From Komagataeibacter europaeus LMG 18890 (GTDB lineage Bacteria > Pseudomonadota > Alphaproteobacteria > Acetobacterales > Acetobacteraceae), in contig NZ_CADP01000025.1 of the NCBI RefSeq assembly GCF_000285295.1, forward strand, positions 2,634 through 38,094: a stretch of 35,461 nt of DNA, read 5' to 3'. Both the position numbers and the translations under genes were made by a program. The notes beneath the pieces were generated by a model that searched no databases, was not told where the DNA came from, and saw nothing but the letters and a program-made list of their open reading frames with translations. This document shows, one piece after another, positions 28,001 through 35,461 of the stretch. Within the stretch, counting starts at the first letter, position 1, and each line of letters starts with the position of its first letter.

Positions 28001-28673
28001 GTGGCGTCCCGTGATGCCGGTCATGGAAGGACCGCTTGCCCGACCGCTCGCCCCCAGTCGTCCCGATGATGTCGCCCTTGGCCCGCAGCCCGCCGTGCGG
28101 TCGCCACTGGTGTCCGCAACCACCGTAAGGGACCGCGCCGACCCGGCCGGCCAGCGCGCCCGTGCCCTGCAACGCGGGCAACTGGTGCATGCCCTGTTGC
28201 AGTACCTGCCGGACTGCCCTGCGGATGAACGGGCGGAACTTGCCTGGTCGTGGCTGTCGCGCCCGGCGGCGGGGCTGGACCCCGCGCAGTGTGAGGCACT
28301 GGTGGAACAGGTGCTTGCGGTCATGGACATGCCCCGGCTTGCCGCTCTGTTTGCCCCCGGCAGCCGGGCGGAACAGCCACTGGCCGGTATCGTGGGCCAG
28401 CAGGTGATCGTGGGGCAGGTGGACCGCATGGCGGTCAGCGCGGATACGGTGACGGTGTGCGATTTCAAGACAAACCGCACGCCGCCCGCGGACGTTGACA
28501 GGACGCCGGTGCTGTACCTGCGGCAGATGGCGGCCTACCGCGCCCTGTTGCGCGGGGTCTATCCCGGCAGGCGGGTGGTGTGCGTACTGGTCTGGACGGA
28601 GGGCGTGCGCGTTGACATTCTGCCTGCTACGCTACTGGACCGGTATGCGCCGGATATGGCTGCTGCGACTTGA
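25092..28673 (+). CDS. addA: Double-strand break repair helicase AddA
   Basis: The protein has 1193 residues from the ATG at 25092, which overlaps the addB stop (ATGA) and has GGAGGAGAG about seven bases upstream. It is a UvrD-type superfamily 1 helicase: Walker A AGSGKT at 38-43, then motif Ia LTFTKAAAAEM, motif II DEVQD at 421-425, motif III GDYKQSIYSFQGADP and motif VI VALTRASDRL. A C-terminal RecB nuclease has D1111 (GQVDRM) and D1124-F-K1126. It is the motor and second nuclease of AddAB. An upstream in-frame start at 25062 would overlap addB further without any family feature. Confidence 0.96.
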   Translation: MNRAMTKGDGMASAIDIANRSQAAASDPQASVFVSASAGSGKTKLLIDRLLRLMLPRDVPDRDGVMTRVPGSDPGRILCLTFTKAAAAEMSIRLQNRLGQWVMLPDADLDRELARLSVPTGQETRSVARELFARVLDLPGGMRIGTIHAFCQSLLRRFPVEAAISPHFTLIEETDARLAQRAAVEDVVGQGGPAVAMLAGQIGVGDFTALIARLQAQSRRMLPVARRWMVDRAGVESALMRLLGISGRSVDAVLRNACATIPDEDILRDGLRCVAREGSATVRAQAETMLAWLGQDVAARAADWPIWRGGLLTQKGEPRRRGGLNPKMDAACPGLADRLGAEAVRVIGIDQQLRAITVFELTCALLSVAQPVLERYATRKTAQGMVDYDDLIDRTLDLLRDPGAAWVLYKLDGGIDHLLLDEVQDTSPDQWAIAGGLTAEFFAGEGTHDDDGCPRTIFAVGDYKQSIYSFQGADPEAFRAWRQRFRQRAAAARAIWREPALTVSFRSTAPVLKLVDSVFANPAAARGVVEPDGTIPAHVTARSGQGGCVEIWPPVPVEPDETDISPWMAPTRNAGQSTAQQRLADTLAGWIAGQLRAPPAPGEAPLAPGDVLILVPRRSAFARALIRALKSNDVPVATLVRTVLTDQLAVQDLMALCAALLLPQDDLTLACVLTSPIGGLDDDSLMHLATGRDGQPLWAVLRVRHAERPDWSAAWHILNTLFRQVDYATPYQLLAEALGPLGGRARLLARLGPEAVEPVDELLSAALRFEETHAISLQGFLHWLNASDETVRHEPDASANMVRVMTAHGAKGLQARLVILPDTIATPRSDTNILWETDRTTGLDIPIWVPRRELATDVTASVQEKIRREAAEEYNRLLYVALTRASDRLVICGWEPRRGVPDGCWYDLCRQGFESAGAAARPFDLGWEGESLVLEEARTVPPARAARADNGPVAPAPAPALPEWMGHAPLWRPVMPVMEGPLARPLAPSRPDDVALGPQPAVRSPLVSATTVRDRADPAGQRARALQRGQLVHALLQYLPDCPADERAELAWSWLSRPAAGLDPAQCEALVEQVLAVMDMPRLAALFAPGSRAEQPLAGIVGQQVIVGQVDRMAVSADTVTVCDFKTNRTPPADVDRTPVLYLRQMAAYRALLRGVYPGRRVVCVLVWTEGVRVDILPATLLDRYAPDMAAAT

Positions 28674-28708
28674 CCGCATGCGTCGGCATGGCCATGTCAG
28701 CAGGACAG

Positions 28709-28724
28709 GGCGGCGTTGGCCGCC
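28709..28724 (+). other. Hairpin directly before the trxA ribosome-binding site
   Basis: GGCGGC (28709-28714) pairs with GCCGCC (28719-28724) around GTTG. The stem ends two bases before AGAGGAG (28727-28733), the Shine-Dalgarno sequence of trxA. It lacks a T-tract and is therefore not a terminator. Confidence 0.5.
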
Positions 28725-28742
28725 ACAGAGGAGTTTTGAGTG

Positions 28743-29072
28743 ATGAGTGAAAACACGATTGCCGTCAGCGACGGCCAGTTCAAGACGCAGGTTCTGGAAT
28801 CCAAGGAACCGGTCCTGGTCGATTTCTGGGCGGAATGGTGCGGCCCGTGCAAGATGATCGCACCGGCGCTGGATGAAATCGGGGCGGAATTCAAGGGCAA
28901 GATGTCCGTCGCCAAGGTCAATATTGATGACAACCCCAACACGCCCAATGAGTACGGCGTGCGCGGCATCCCGACGCTGATCCTGTTCAAGGATGGCAAG
29001 CCGGTCGCCAGCAAGACCGGCGCCCTGCCCAAAAGCCAGCTCAAGGAATGGGTCAAGAGCAGCCTCGGCTGA
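28743..29072 (+). CDS. trxA: Thioredoxin 1
   Basis: The protein has 109 residues from the ATG at 28743; a GTG one codon earlier is possible. The active site WCGPC is at 32-36 (C33, C36), inside the typical VDFWAEWCGPCKM. The cis-proline loop is GIPTLILFKDGK. It is the general cytoplasmic disulphide reductant. It follows addA by 69 bases, the usual alphaproteobacterial neighbourhood. AGAGGAG lies nine bases before the start. It is convergent with hpnK across 26 bases without a visible terminator. Confidence 0.96.
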   Translation: MSENTIAVSDGQFKTQVLESKEPVLVDFWAEWCGPCKMIAPALDEIGAEFKGKMSVAKVNIDDNPNTPNEYGVRGIPTLILFKDGKPVASKTGALPKSQLKEWVKSSLG

Positions 29073-29098
29073 TCTGTCCCGCTGTCAGGGGTGGCCCG

Positions 29099-29953
29099 TC
29101 AGGATGCGCGGGCCACGTCCGTCCATGTGGTGGGCACGGCCCCCGAATGGGTCAGGCCGGATCGGAAGCCGGGCGCGCATAGCGTGCGGAATTCCGCTTC
29201 ATGCTCATAAGTGGGCATGAGCTTCTGCAGCAGTTTGTTCTTTGCCGTGGCCGGGTGGAAATAGATTTCCGACAGACCGTCCGGCAGGTGCGCGGCAAGG
29301 GCCGATACCCGGTCGGTCGTCATATGACCACTCCATGCCAGCCCGAAACACCAGTCATTCGTGATCAGTCCCGCCTTGTGCGCCTGATGGCGCAGCAGGC
29401 CGGTCCAGCGGCGTAATGCCGCATCCCCCAATGTGTCGGTATAGGTGCCTGCGGCATAAAGCGGCTCGGGCGGTTCCAGTGGCACGCGGATTGCGCGCAG
29501 GCCATGGCGCAGCCCGCTTTCGATCATGTACCGCCCCACCGTGGGGTGCAGGTGCATGTGCTTGTGCGCATTGGCGTGGTCCAGCGCCAGTCCGGTGGCG
29601 GCAAAGGCGCGGAACTGGGCCTCGATCTCGGCGGCCAGTTCACGGCGTACGGCGGGGCGGAAGAAATATTCAACCCCCAGCTTCAACTGGTCGGACGGAA
29701 ACTGCCCGTCCTGCGGCACCAGCAGGGGGATATCGGCAGGCGGCAGGGTTGCCGGTCCCTCGATCGCGACCAGATGTAGCCCCACGCGCAGGTCCGGCAG
29801 TTTTTTCGCGCGGCGCACGGCGTCGGCTGCGGCCGGTCCCGATACCATCAGGCTTGCGGTCGATAGCAGTCCGTCGCGATGGGCAATCTCGATCGCCTCG
29901 TTCACTTCTTCGGACAGGCCGAAATCATCGGCGGATATGATGACGCGCTTCAT
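29099..29953 (-). CDS. hpnK: Hopanoid biosynthesis deacetylase HpnK (ChbG/YdjC-like)
   Basis: The protein has 284 residues and a YdjC/ChbG carbohydrate deacetylase fold: SADDFGLS with D9-D10, a conserved GLHL with H60, and DHANAHKHMHLHP with candidate metal ligands H126 and H130. In Burkholderia, HpnK removes the acetyl group from N-acetylglucosaminyl-bacteriohopanetetrol made by HpnI, giving glucosaminyl-BHT. The position downstream of hpnI and hpnJ supports HpnK rather than a chitooligosaccharide enzyme. No strong Shine-Dalgarno sequence precedes the ATG. A terminator-like hairpin lies between hpnJ and this gene, so its expression may be attenuated. Confidence 0.92.
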   Translation of the reverse strand: MKRVIISADDFGLSEEVNEAIEIAHRDGLLSTASLMVSGPAAADAVRRAKKLPDLRVGLHLVAIEGPATLPPADIPLLVPQDGQFPSDQLKLGVEYFFRPAVRRELAAEIEAQFRAFAATGLALDHANAHKHMHLHPTVGRYMIESGLRHGLRAIRVPLEPPEPLYAAGTYTDTLGDAALRRWTGLLRHQAHKAGLITNDWCFGLAWSGHMTTDRVSALAAHLPDGLSEIYFHPATAKNKLLQKLMPTYEHEAEFRTLCAPGFRSGLTHSGAVPTTWTDVARAS

Positions 29954-29975
29954 GATGCAAAACCGAATGGCATGA

Positions 29976-30009
29976 CAAAAGAAATGCCGGAACCCGAAGG
30001 TCCCGGCAT
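29976..30009 (-). terminator. Terminator or attenuator between hpnJ and hpnK
   Basis: On the minus strand, ATGCCGGGACC and GGTTCCGGCAT form an 11-bp stem (one G-U pair) closed by a TTCG tetraloop (29984-30009), followed by TTTCTTTTG. It starts 22 bases after the hpnJ stop and ends about 30 bases before the hpnK start. This is a good intrinsic terminator inside the gene cluster and may make HpnK less abundant than HpnJ. Confidence 0.75.
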
Positions 30010-30031
30010 GGGGTAATCGCAGAAAGCCGGA

Positions 30032-31456
30032 TCAGGCGGCGCGGCGTTCACGCAGGAACTGGAAGAACTCCACCCCTTCGCGCAGGCGGCGCTTCATCAT
30101 CTGTGGGCTGCGGACCATCTCGTTCACGATCGAGGCGATCTTGGGCGCACGGAAATAGAACTTCCGGTAGAATTCTTCCACACTCTGGAAGATTTCCGTG
30201 TGCGACAGGTGCGGATAGTGCAGCGGTGCGATCTGCACGCCGTTATCGTCGATCAGTTCGGCGTTCTTTTCATCCAGCCAGCCGTTCTCGGTCGCCTGCT
30301 TGTGCAGGAACGTGCCGGGATACGGTGCCGCCAGGGAGACCTGCAGCGTGTGCGGGTTGATTTCGGTGGCGAACTTGATGGTTTCCTGAATGGTCTCCTT
30401 CGTCTCGCCCGGCAGGCCGAGAATGAAGGTGCCGTGGATCTTGATCCCCAGTTCGTGGCAGTTCTTGGTGAACTCACGCGCCGTCTCGACGCGCATGCCC
30501 TTCTTGATGTTGTGCAGGATCTGCTGGTTGCCGCTTTCGTAACCGACCAGCAGCAGGCGCAGGCCATTGGCCTTGAGCACTTCCAGCGTCTTGCGGGGCA
30601 CATTGGCCTTCGCGTTGCACGACCACGTCACACCCAGCTTGCCCAGTTCCTTGGCGATCGCTTCGGCGCGCGGCAGGTCATCGGTAAAGGTATCGTCGTC
30701 GAAGAAGAATTCCTTCACCTGCGGGAAATACTGCTTCGCCAGACGGATTTCGGCGGCCACGTGCTCGGGGCTGCGGGTGCGGTAGTGATGGCCACCCACC
30801 GTCTGCGGCCACAGGCAGAAGGTGCAGCGCGACTTGCAGCCACGGCCGGTATAGATCGAGATGTACGGGTGCATCAGGTAACCGATGAAGTAATCTTCGA
30901 TCTTCAGGTCACGCTTGTACACTTCGGTCACGAACGGCAGGCTGTCCATGTCCTCGATCATCGCGCGGTCGCGGTTATGGACGATCTTGCCATCCGCATC
31001 GCGCCAAGAGATGCCATCGACATCCTTCCAGTCGCGGCCTTCCGCCATTTCCTTGATGGTAAAGTCGAATTCGTTGCGCGCCACGAAATCGACCGGCGGG
31101 GCGTTCAGCAGGCTTTCTTCCGGCTGGACGGCAACCTTCGCGCCGACCATGCCGATCTTCACCTTCGGGTTCGCGTCCTTGAGCATCTGGGCGACACGCA
31201 CATCGGATGCAAAGGACGGGGTGGAGGTGTGCATGACGACCAGGTCACGGTTGCGCACGTCTTCCAGGATCGGCTCCATACCCATGCGCGCGGGCGGTGC
31301 ATCGATCAGGCGGCTGCCTTCGACCATGGCGGCAGGCTGCGCAAGCCATGTCGGGTACCAGAACGACTTGATTTCCCGCTTGGCCTGATAGCGGGAACCG
31401 GCCCCACCATCGAATCCGTCAAACGAAGGCGGCTGGAGAAACAGGGTTTTCATCAT
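30032..31456 (-). CDS. hpnJ: Hopanoid biosynthesis radical SAM protein HpnJ
   Basis: The protein has 474 residues from the ATG at 31456, which has GAGGA about ten bases upstream. An ATG at 31465 is too close to that site, and one at 31453 is also possible. The N-terminal cobalamin-binding-like domain begins MMKTLFLQPPSFDGFDGG. The radical SAM domain has CKSRCTFC (C207, C211, C214) binding the 4Fe-4S cluster, then FFFDDDTFTDD and FILGLPGETKET. HpnJ is required to convert glucosaminyl-BHT to BHT cyclitol ether, a contraction of the sugar ring to a cyclopentane head group. It lies between hpnI (106 bases upstream) and hpnK. Confidence 0.96.
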   Translation of the reverse strand: MMKTLFLQPPSFDGFDGGAGSRYQAKREIKSFWYPTWLAQPAAMVEGSRLIDAPPARMGMEPILEDVRNRDLVVMHTSTPSFASDVRVAQMLKDANPKVKIGMVGAKVAVQPEESLLNAPPVDFVARNEFDFTIKEMAEGRDWKDVDGISWRDADGKIVHNRDRAMIEDMDSLPFVTEVYKRDLKIEDYFIGYLMHPYISIYTGRGCKSRCTFCLWPQTVGGHHYRTRSPEHVAAEIRLAKQYFPQVKEFFFDDDTFTDDLPRAEAIAKELGKLGVTWSCNAKANVPRKTLEVLKANGLRLLLVGYESGNQQILHNIKKGMRVETAREFTKNCHELGIKIHGTFILGLPGETKETIQETIKFATEINPHTLQVSLAAPYPGTFLHKQATENGWLDEKNAELIDDNGVQIAPLHYPHLSHTEIFQSVEEFYRKFYFRAPKIASIVNEMVRSPQMMKRRLREGVEFFQFLRERRAA

Positions 31457-31562
31457 GCTACGCATATCCTCGGGCTCTGGCGGGGAATGGGGTTCCCTTA
31501 ATACCCGTTCTTATTAACGACAGGGTTGGAATTCTCAAGCAGTTCAGCCTGCTGACGGCGGG

Positions 31563-32744
31563 TCAGTCACCGGGGGAAGCCGGTTGCGATCGTGGTGTCA
31601 TGACCGAATGGGGCGTGACATGCATTGTCTGCCCACGCCATGCAACCCGCGTGCCCGTGACACTGCCCACCATGACGGCGGCCGAGATCCAGTCGCGCAG
31701 TGGCAGAAGCAGTGACGGCAGCACCAGACTACGTTGCGCCAGCGTACGGTCCAGGATGAAGGAACACACGGCCCGCCATCCCCATGCACCAAGAAAGAAG
31801 GACCATGTCCAGGTCGCATGCGGCGCGGCAAGCACGGCGACGCTGGCCCAGAACAGGGGCAGCTGGATGGCGGATGCGGCATAACCAGCAGGCTCCAGCG
31901 TCTTGACGGTCCGGCCCCAGCGCAGTTCATGCGCCAGCACCTCACGCATCGAGGTCTCGCCCACGGTGGTCCAGGTCATGCACGCGGCAATGGCGATATC
32001 CTTGCCACGGTCACGCACGTAACGGCCCAGTATCGCATCATCGGCCACATGCGGCACGAGGGCTTCCAGCCCGCCGATTTCGTCCAGCATGGAACGCCGC
32101 AGCGCCATTGTCGCCCCAAGGCAGTCCTGCCGCCCGAGGTAGCGTGACAGCATCACGCCGGGCAGGAAGTTATGGTTGATCTGGCATGCGGCCAGCAGGC
32201 GCGGCAGCGTGGATGACGCGGGCAGCCCCGCGTACAGCGTCGTGACCAGGCCGACATTGTCGGGCACCATGGCGCCCACCACATGCCGCAGGTAATCGGG
32301 GGCAACGTGGATATCCGAATCGGAAATGACCAGGACATCATGCTTCACGCGCGTCATGATGTTGATCAGGTTGCCGATCTTGCGGTTGAGCCCGTGGAAG
32401 GTGGGGTCAATCACCAGTTCCATCTGCACATCCGGGTGGCGTTCCATCAACCGTTGTACGATCGGGATCGCCGCATCGTCTTCGGCCTGTACGCCAAAGA
32501 CGATCTGCATCTGCGGGTAATCCTGCGTGCAGAAGCTTTCAAGCGCTTCCTCCAGCAGCGGTTCATCGCCGTGGAGGGGCTTGAGCACGGAAACCGGAGG
32601 CATGGGCACCGCCCGGTCCATGCGTTTTTCCTGCCACCGGAAACGCGAGACCAGAAAAGTGCCAAGCGCTGCCTGCATGCACCCGGCGACCGCAACGGTC
32701 GCGGCCAGTCCGGCGGGTGAAACAAGAGCGTTGAAAACAGACAT
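31563..32744 (-). CDS. hpnI: Hopanoid biosynthesis glycosyltransferase HpnI
   Basis: The protein has 393 residues from the ATG at 32744. An N-terminal membrane helix (about 8-32) precedes a GT2/GT21 ceramide-glucosyltransferase-like domain: PPVSVLKPLHGDEP, ISDSDIHV, VADDAILG and the LRWGR version of the (Q/R)XXRW motif. At least two hydrophobic segments follow at the C-terminus. HpnI adds N-acetylglucosamine to bacteriohopanetetrol at the membrane, the first step of the HpnI-HpnK-HpnJ head-group branch. GGAAAG sits three bases before the ATG. The frame extends 11 codons further upstream to a TTG, which is less likely. The gap to hpnM is 63 bases. Confidence 0.94.
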   Translation of the reverse strand: MSVFNALVSPAGLAATVAVAGCMQAALGTFLVSRFRWQEKRMDRAVPMPPVSVLKPLHGDEPLLEEALESFCTQDYPQMQIVFGVQAEDDAAIPIVQRLMERHPDVQMELVIDPTFHGLNRKIGNLINIMTRVKHDVLVISDSDIHVAPDYLRHVVGAMVPDNVGLVTTLYAGLPASSTLPRLLAACQINHNFLPGVMLSRYLGRQDCLGATMALRRSMLDEIGGLEALVPHVADDAILGRYVRDRGKDIAIAACMTWTTVGETSMREVLAHELRWGRTVKTLEPAGYAASAIQLPLFWASVAVLAAPHATWTWSFFLGAWGWRAVCSFILDRTLAQRSLVLPSLLLPLRDWISAAVMVGSVTGTRVAWRGQTMHVTPHSVMTPRSQPASPGD

Positions 32745-32807
32745 TATCTTTCCGGCAAGGTCCCGCGTATGGAGCAAATTAGAAAACGGCGTCAGGGAAG
32801 TGTAATA

Positions 32808-33470
32808 TCACTCTTCCGAGAACGTTTTGATCTTTTTCTGTAGCAGATTTGTCAGTTTCTGCACATTCCCGCCCGACAGCGCGGAACTGAAGTCAGCCCG
32901 CTGGGCCGCGACCTGGCTTATGTGGGCATTGAGCAGTACGTCGACGATCTGCCAGCCCTTGGCGCCCGAACGCATGACGTAGTTGATTTCGGTCCCGCTC
33001 GGGTCATCGGATGATCCGATATGTGTTACAACAATACGATCATTGCCAACGGGCGAAGGGGTGACGGTCGGGTCGATGGTGAAGCGGGCGTCGCTGCCGG
33101 GCTTGAAGCTGGAAACATAACGGGCGATCGTGAACTGACGGAATGTGGTCAGCAGGGTCTGCTTCTGGTCATCGGACAGGCCAGCGTAACGCGGCCCGAT
33201 GGAGGAGGCGAGCACGGTCTCGATATCGTAGGCGTGGTCGATTGCCGGGGCCAGCATCTGTGAACGCTGCTCGAACGAACCGCTGCCCTTGGCCTGCACG
33301 CGCTCCAGCGCGGCGTACAGGGCCTTGATCGGCTCCTGCACCTGCGCATCGGATGCGCTGGCCGCATGGGCTGCATGAATGGGGAGGACGGCAGGGACGA
33401 CCGGTGCCGCCATCAGTCCGGCGCACAGCGCCAGCGAGGTGGTTTTCAGGACATGTTTCATAATGTTCAT
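32808..33470 (-). CDS. hpnM: HpnM, hopanoid-associated MlaC/Ttg2D-like periplasmic protein
   Basis: The protein has 220 residues. A Sec signal peptide (basic KHVLK, hydrophobic core) is probably cleaved near residues 34-37 (HAAHAA). The mature part is an MlaC-type lipid-binding fold with [13 protein letters not shown], and [32 protein letters not shown]. MlaC-like proteins ferry phospholipids across the periplasm. HpnM is the member linked to hopanoid clusters, and its cargo is not established by the sequence. The ATG at 33470 overlaps the dxs stop (ATGA), which implies translational coupling. An ATG three codons later is an alternative. Confidence 0.9.
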   Translation of the reverse strand: MNIMKHVLKTTSLALCAGLMAAPVVPAVLPIHAAHAASASDAQVQEPIKALYAALERVQAKGSGSFEQRSQMLAPAIDHAYDIETVLASSIGPRYAGLSDDQKQTLLTTFRQFTIARYVSSFKPGSDARFTIDPTVTPSPVGNDRIVVTHIGSSDDPSGTEINYVMRSGAKGWQIVDVLLNAHISQVAAQRADFSSALSGGNVQKLTNLLQKKIKTFSEE

Positions 33471-35461
33471 GATTTCGGTCCGTTTGCTGTCTTTAGCAAG
33501 GGCTGCGTCATGCTGATTCCGACACCCAGCGCCTCAAGGGCGGTATTGGTAATGGCGACCGCATCCAGCCCGGCCTCATGGTACTGTGCGGCCTGCGTGT
33601 TGTGGTCGATGAAGCGGTCGGGCAGGGTCATGGGACGGAAGCGCACGCGGTCCAGCAGGCCGGTTCTGGCCAGATGGGTCATGACATAGCTTGCGAATCC
33701 GCCAACCGATCCTTCCTCGATCGTGATCAGCACGGCGTGGTTGCGCGCCAGCTGTTCGACCAGGGCGGTGTCGATCGGCTTGGCGAAGCGGGCGTCGGCC
33801 ACGGTGGGGGACAGGCCCTGGGCCGCCAGCATGTCGGCGGCCTTCAGCGCGTCCTCCAGCCTCGGGCCAAGCGACAGGATGGCGATGCCGCCCTGTTCGG
33901 GGCCGGACTGGCGGGTCATTTCGCGCACGATTCGCCCGCGTCCGATCTCGAGGATCTGGCCCGCGGCCGGCAGCTCCAGCCCAAGTCCTGCGCCACGCGG
34001 GTAACGCAGGCCGATCGGGCCTTCGTCAAACGCGATGGAGGTCGCGGTCATGTGTAGCAGTTCCAGCTCGTTGCTGGGCGCCATCAGCGTCATGCCCGGC
34101 AGGCAGCCGAGATAGGCGATGTCGAACGCGCCGGCATGGGTCGCGCCATCGGCGCCGACCAGACCCGCGCGGTCAATGGCGAAGCGCACCGGCAGCTTCT
34201 GCAGCACCACGTCATGCATGACCTGGTCATAGGCGCGCTGCAGGAAGGTGGAATAGATGGCGCAGAACGGACGCAGCCCCTCGGTCGCCATGCCGGCGGC
34301 GAAGGTCACGGCGTGCTGTTCGGCAATGCCGACGTCAAAGAAACGGTCGGGATAGGCCTTTGCGAACTTGTCCAGCCCCGTGCCCGACGGCATGGCGGCG
34401 GTGATGGTGACGATCCTGTCGTCGGTCGCGGCCTGGCGCACCAGTTCCTTCGCAAAGACCGAGGTGTAGCTCGGCGGGCCGGACGGGCCCTTCTTCTGCT
34501 CGCCGGTCACGACGTTGAACTTCGAGACCGCATGGTACTTGTCGCCCGCCGATTCGGCCGGGGTGTAGCCATGGCCCTTCTCGGTGATGACGTGGACCAG
34601 GACGGGGCCGACATCCTCGGCGTCGCGCAGGTTGCGCAGGATGTGGACCAGCTGGTTCATGTCGTGGCCGTCAACCGGGCCGACATAATAGAAGCCCAGT
34701 TCCTCGAACAGCGTGCCGCCGGTCATGATGCCGCGCGCGTATTCATCCGCCTTCTTCGCCGTGCGTTCCAGGCGGCCGGGCAGGCGCTTGGCCATCTTGG
34801 CGGCGAGTTCGCGTAAGGACAGGAACTTGCGCGACGACATGAGCCGCGACAGGTAGTTCGACATCGCGCCCACCGGGGGGGCGATCGACATCTCGTTGTC
34901 GTTCAGCACCACGATCAGGCGTTCGGCGCCCGGGCCGCAATGCGAGGCGTTGTTCATGGCCTCGTACGCCATGCCCGCCGAGATCGAGCCATCGCCGATC
35001 ACCGCGATCACGTTGCGCTCGCGGTAGGAGGGGTCTTCCTCCGCGCGCAGGTGATGGGCGACGGCCATGCCGAGGCCGGCGGAAATGGAGGTCGAGGAAT
35101 GCGCCGCGCCGAACGGGTCGTATTCGCTCTCGCTGCGCCGGGTGAAGCCCGACAGCCCGCCCGGCTGGCGCAGGGTGCGGATGCGCTCGCGCCGCCCGGT
35201 CAGGATCTTGTGTGGATAGGCCTGGTGGCCGACATCCCAGATCACCCGGTCATCAGGCGTGTCGAACACGGCATGCAGCGCCACCGTCAGTTCCACCACG
35301 CCCAGCGACGCGCCAAGATGGCCGCCGGTGGTGGACACGGCATCGATCGTCTCGGACCGCAGTTCCTCCGCCAGCTGCTTCAGCTGCTCCACCGAAAGGT
35401 TGCGCATGTCATGCGGCGTGCGCACCCGGTCAAGCTGGGGGTAGCGCCCAAGGGTCGGAAT
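33467..35461 (-). CDS. dxs: 1-deoxy-D-xylulose-5-phosphate synthase (5' end outside the window)
   Basis: At least 664 residues are visible. The reading frame is open to the window edge and encodes [20 protein letters not shown] before the first internal methionine. Dxs proteins carry such a Pro-Leu-Leu-Asp segment, so the real start lies beyond 35461. The thiamine diphosphate site has GHLGASLG and [17 protein letters not shown] with a later NDNEMSI. The transketolase pyrimidine domain has the catalytic glutamate in [15 protein letters not shown]. It condenses pyruvate and glyceraldehyde 3-phosphate in the first step of the MEP isoprenoid pathway, feeding hopanoid synthesis. It is coupled to hpnM by a 4-base overlap. 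Confidence 0.97.
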   Translation of the reverse strand: MPTLGRYPQLDRVRTPHDMRNLSVEQLKQLAEELRSETIDAVSTTGGHLGASLGVVELTVALHAVFDTPDDRVIWDVGHQAYPHKILTGRRERIRTLRQPGGLSGFTRRSESEYDPFGAAHSSTSISAGLGMAVAHHLRAEEDPSYRERNVIAVIGDGSISAGMAYEAMNNASHCGPGAERLIVVLNDNEMSIAPPVGAMSNYLSRLMSSRKFLSLRELAAKMAKRLPGRLERTAKKADEYARGIMTGGTLFEELGFYYVGPVDGHDMNQLVHILRNLRDAEDVGPVLVHVITEKGHGYTPAESAGDKYHAVSKFNVVTGEQKKGPSGPPSYTSVFAKELVRQAATDDRIVTITAAMPSGTGLDKFAKAYPDRFFDVGIAEQHAVTFAAGMATEGLRPFCAIYSTFLQRAYDQVMHDVVLQKLPVRFAIDRAGLVGADGATHAGAFDIAYLGCLPGMTLMAPSNELELLHMTATSIAFDEGPIGLRYPRGAGLGLELPAAGQILEIGRGRIVREMTRQSGPEQGGIAILSLGPRLEDALKAADMLAAQGLSPTVADARFAKPIDTALVEQLARNHAVLITIEEGSVGGFASYVMTHLARTGLLDRVRFRPMTLPDRFIDHNTQAAQYHEAGLDAVAITNTALEALGVGISMTQPLLKTANGPKS

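Noticed and set aside
25035-28190. 1051-codon minus-strand frame opposite addA
   Set aside because: Very long but a shadow of addA, with low-complexity Arg/His/Gln content and no motifs.

Overview
The window reads as chromosomal core DNA of an alphaproteobacterium, most likely an acetic acid bacterium (Acetobacteraceae, Komagataeibacter/Gluconacetobacter-like). This is inferred from high GC, a GcrA-type cell-cycle regulator, alphaproteobacterial AddAB, an F1-only atpHAGDC operon, a dxs-linked hopanoid cluster, and palindromic intergenic repeats of a style I associate with this family. No prophage, insertion sequence, CRISPR array or toxin system is visible. About 31 protein genes (two cut by the window edges) and two tRNA genes account for nearly all of the sequence.

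Layout. 1-2.5 kb: end of a probable pqiA, then pqiB and pqiC (MCE-type envelope lipid transport). 2.5-3.5 kb, minus strand: tRNA-Trp, secE, nusG. 3.7-5.4 kb: tRNA-Gly(TCC) and a 14-helix MFS exporter followed by a perfect 29-bp dyad. 5.7-10.7 kb: atpH-A-G-D-C. 10.7-12.6 kb: queF (minus) divergent from rnd. 12.7-14.2 kb: gcrA convergent with a bactofilin gene. 14.5-17.5 kb: PfkB/adenosine-kinase-like sugar kinase, then typA/bipA. 17.7-18.0 kb: a small secreted His-rich protein. 18.2-20.6 kb (minus): D-amino-acid dehydrogenase and a thioredoxin-reductase-like ferredoxin-NADP reductase. 20.8-29.1 kb: tsaE-murU-addB-addA-trxA, joined by start/stop overlaps through addA. 29.1-35.5 kb (minus): dxs-hpnM-hpnI-hpnJ-hpnK.

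How the genes work together. The last operon links isoprenoid precursor supply (Dxs) to hopanoid head-group building: HpnI adds GlcNAc to bacteriohopanetetrol, HpnK deacetylates it, and HpnJ (radical SAM) contracts the sugar to the cyclitol ether. HpnM is an MlaC-like periplasmic carrier candidate. Together with PqiBC this gives the window two separate envelope-lipid trafficking systems. The tsaE-trxA block combines tRNA t6A modification, cell-wall sugar recycling, recombinational repair and redox.

Nothing here is clearly a new defence or mobile system. The items most worth a second look are three copies of a palindromic repeat, all in convergent intergenic gaps; an 11-bp UUCG hairpin with a U-tract between hpnJ and hpnK; the dyad after the MFS gene; the His-rich secreted peptide; murU without an adjacent amgK; and secE-nusG detached from the ribosomal L11 operon. 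Start codons were reassigned for many genes from Shine-Dalgarno position and family N-termini. All family names come from reading the protein sequences, without database searches.
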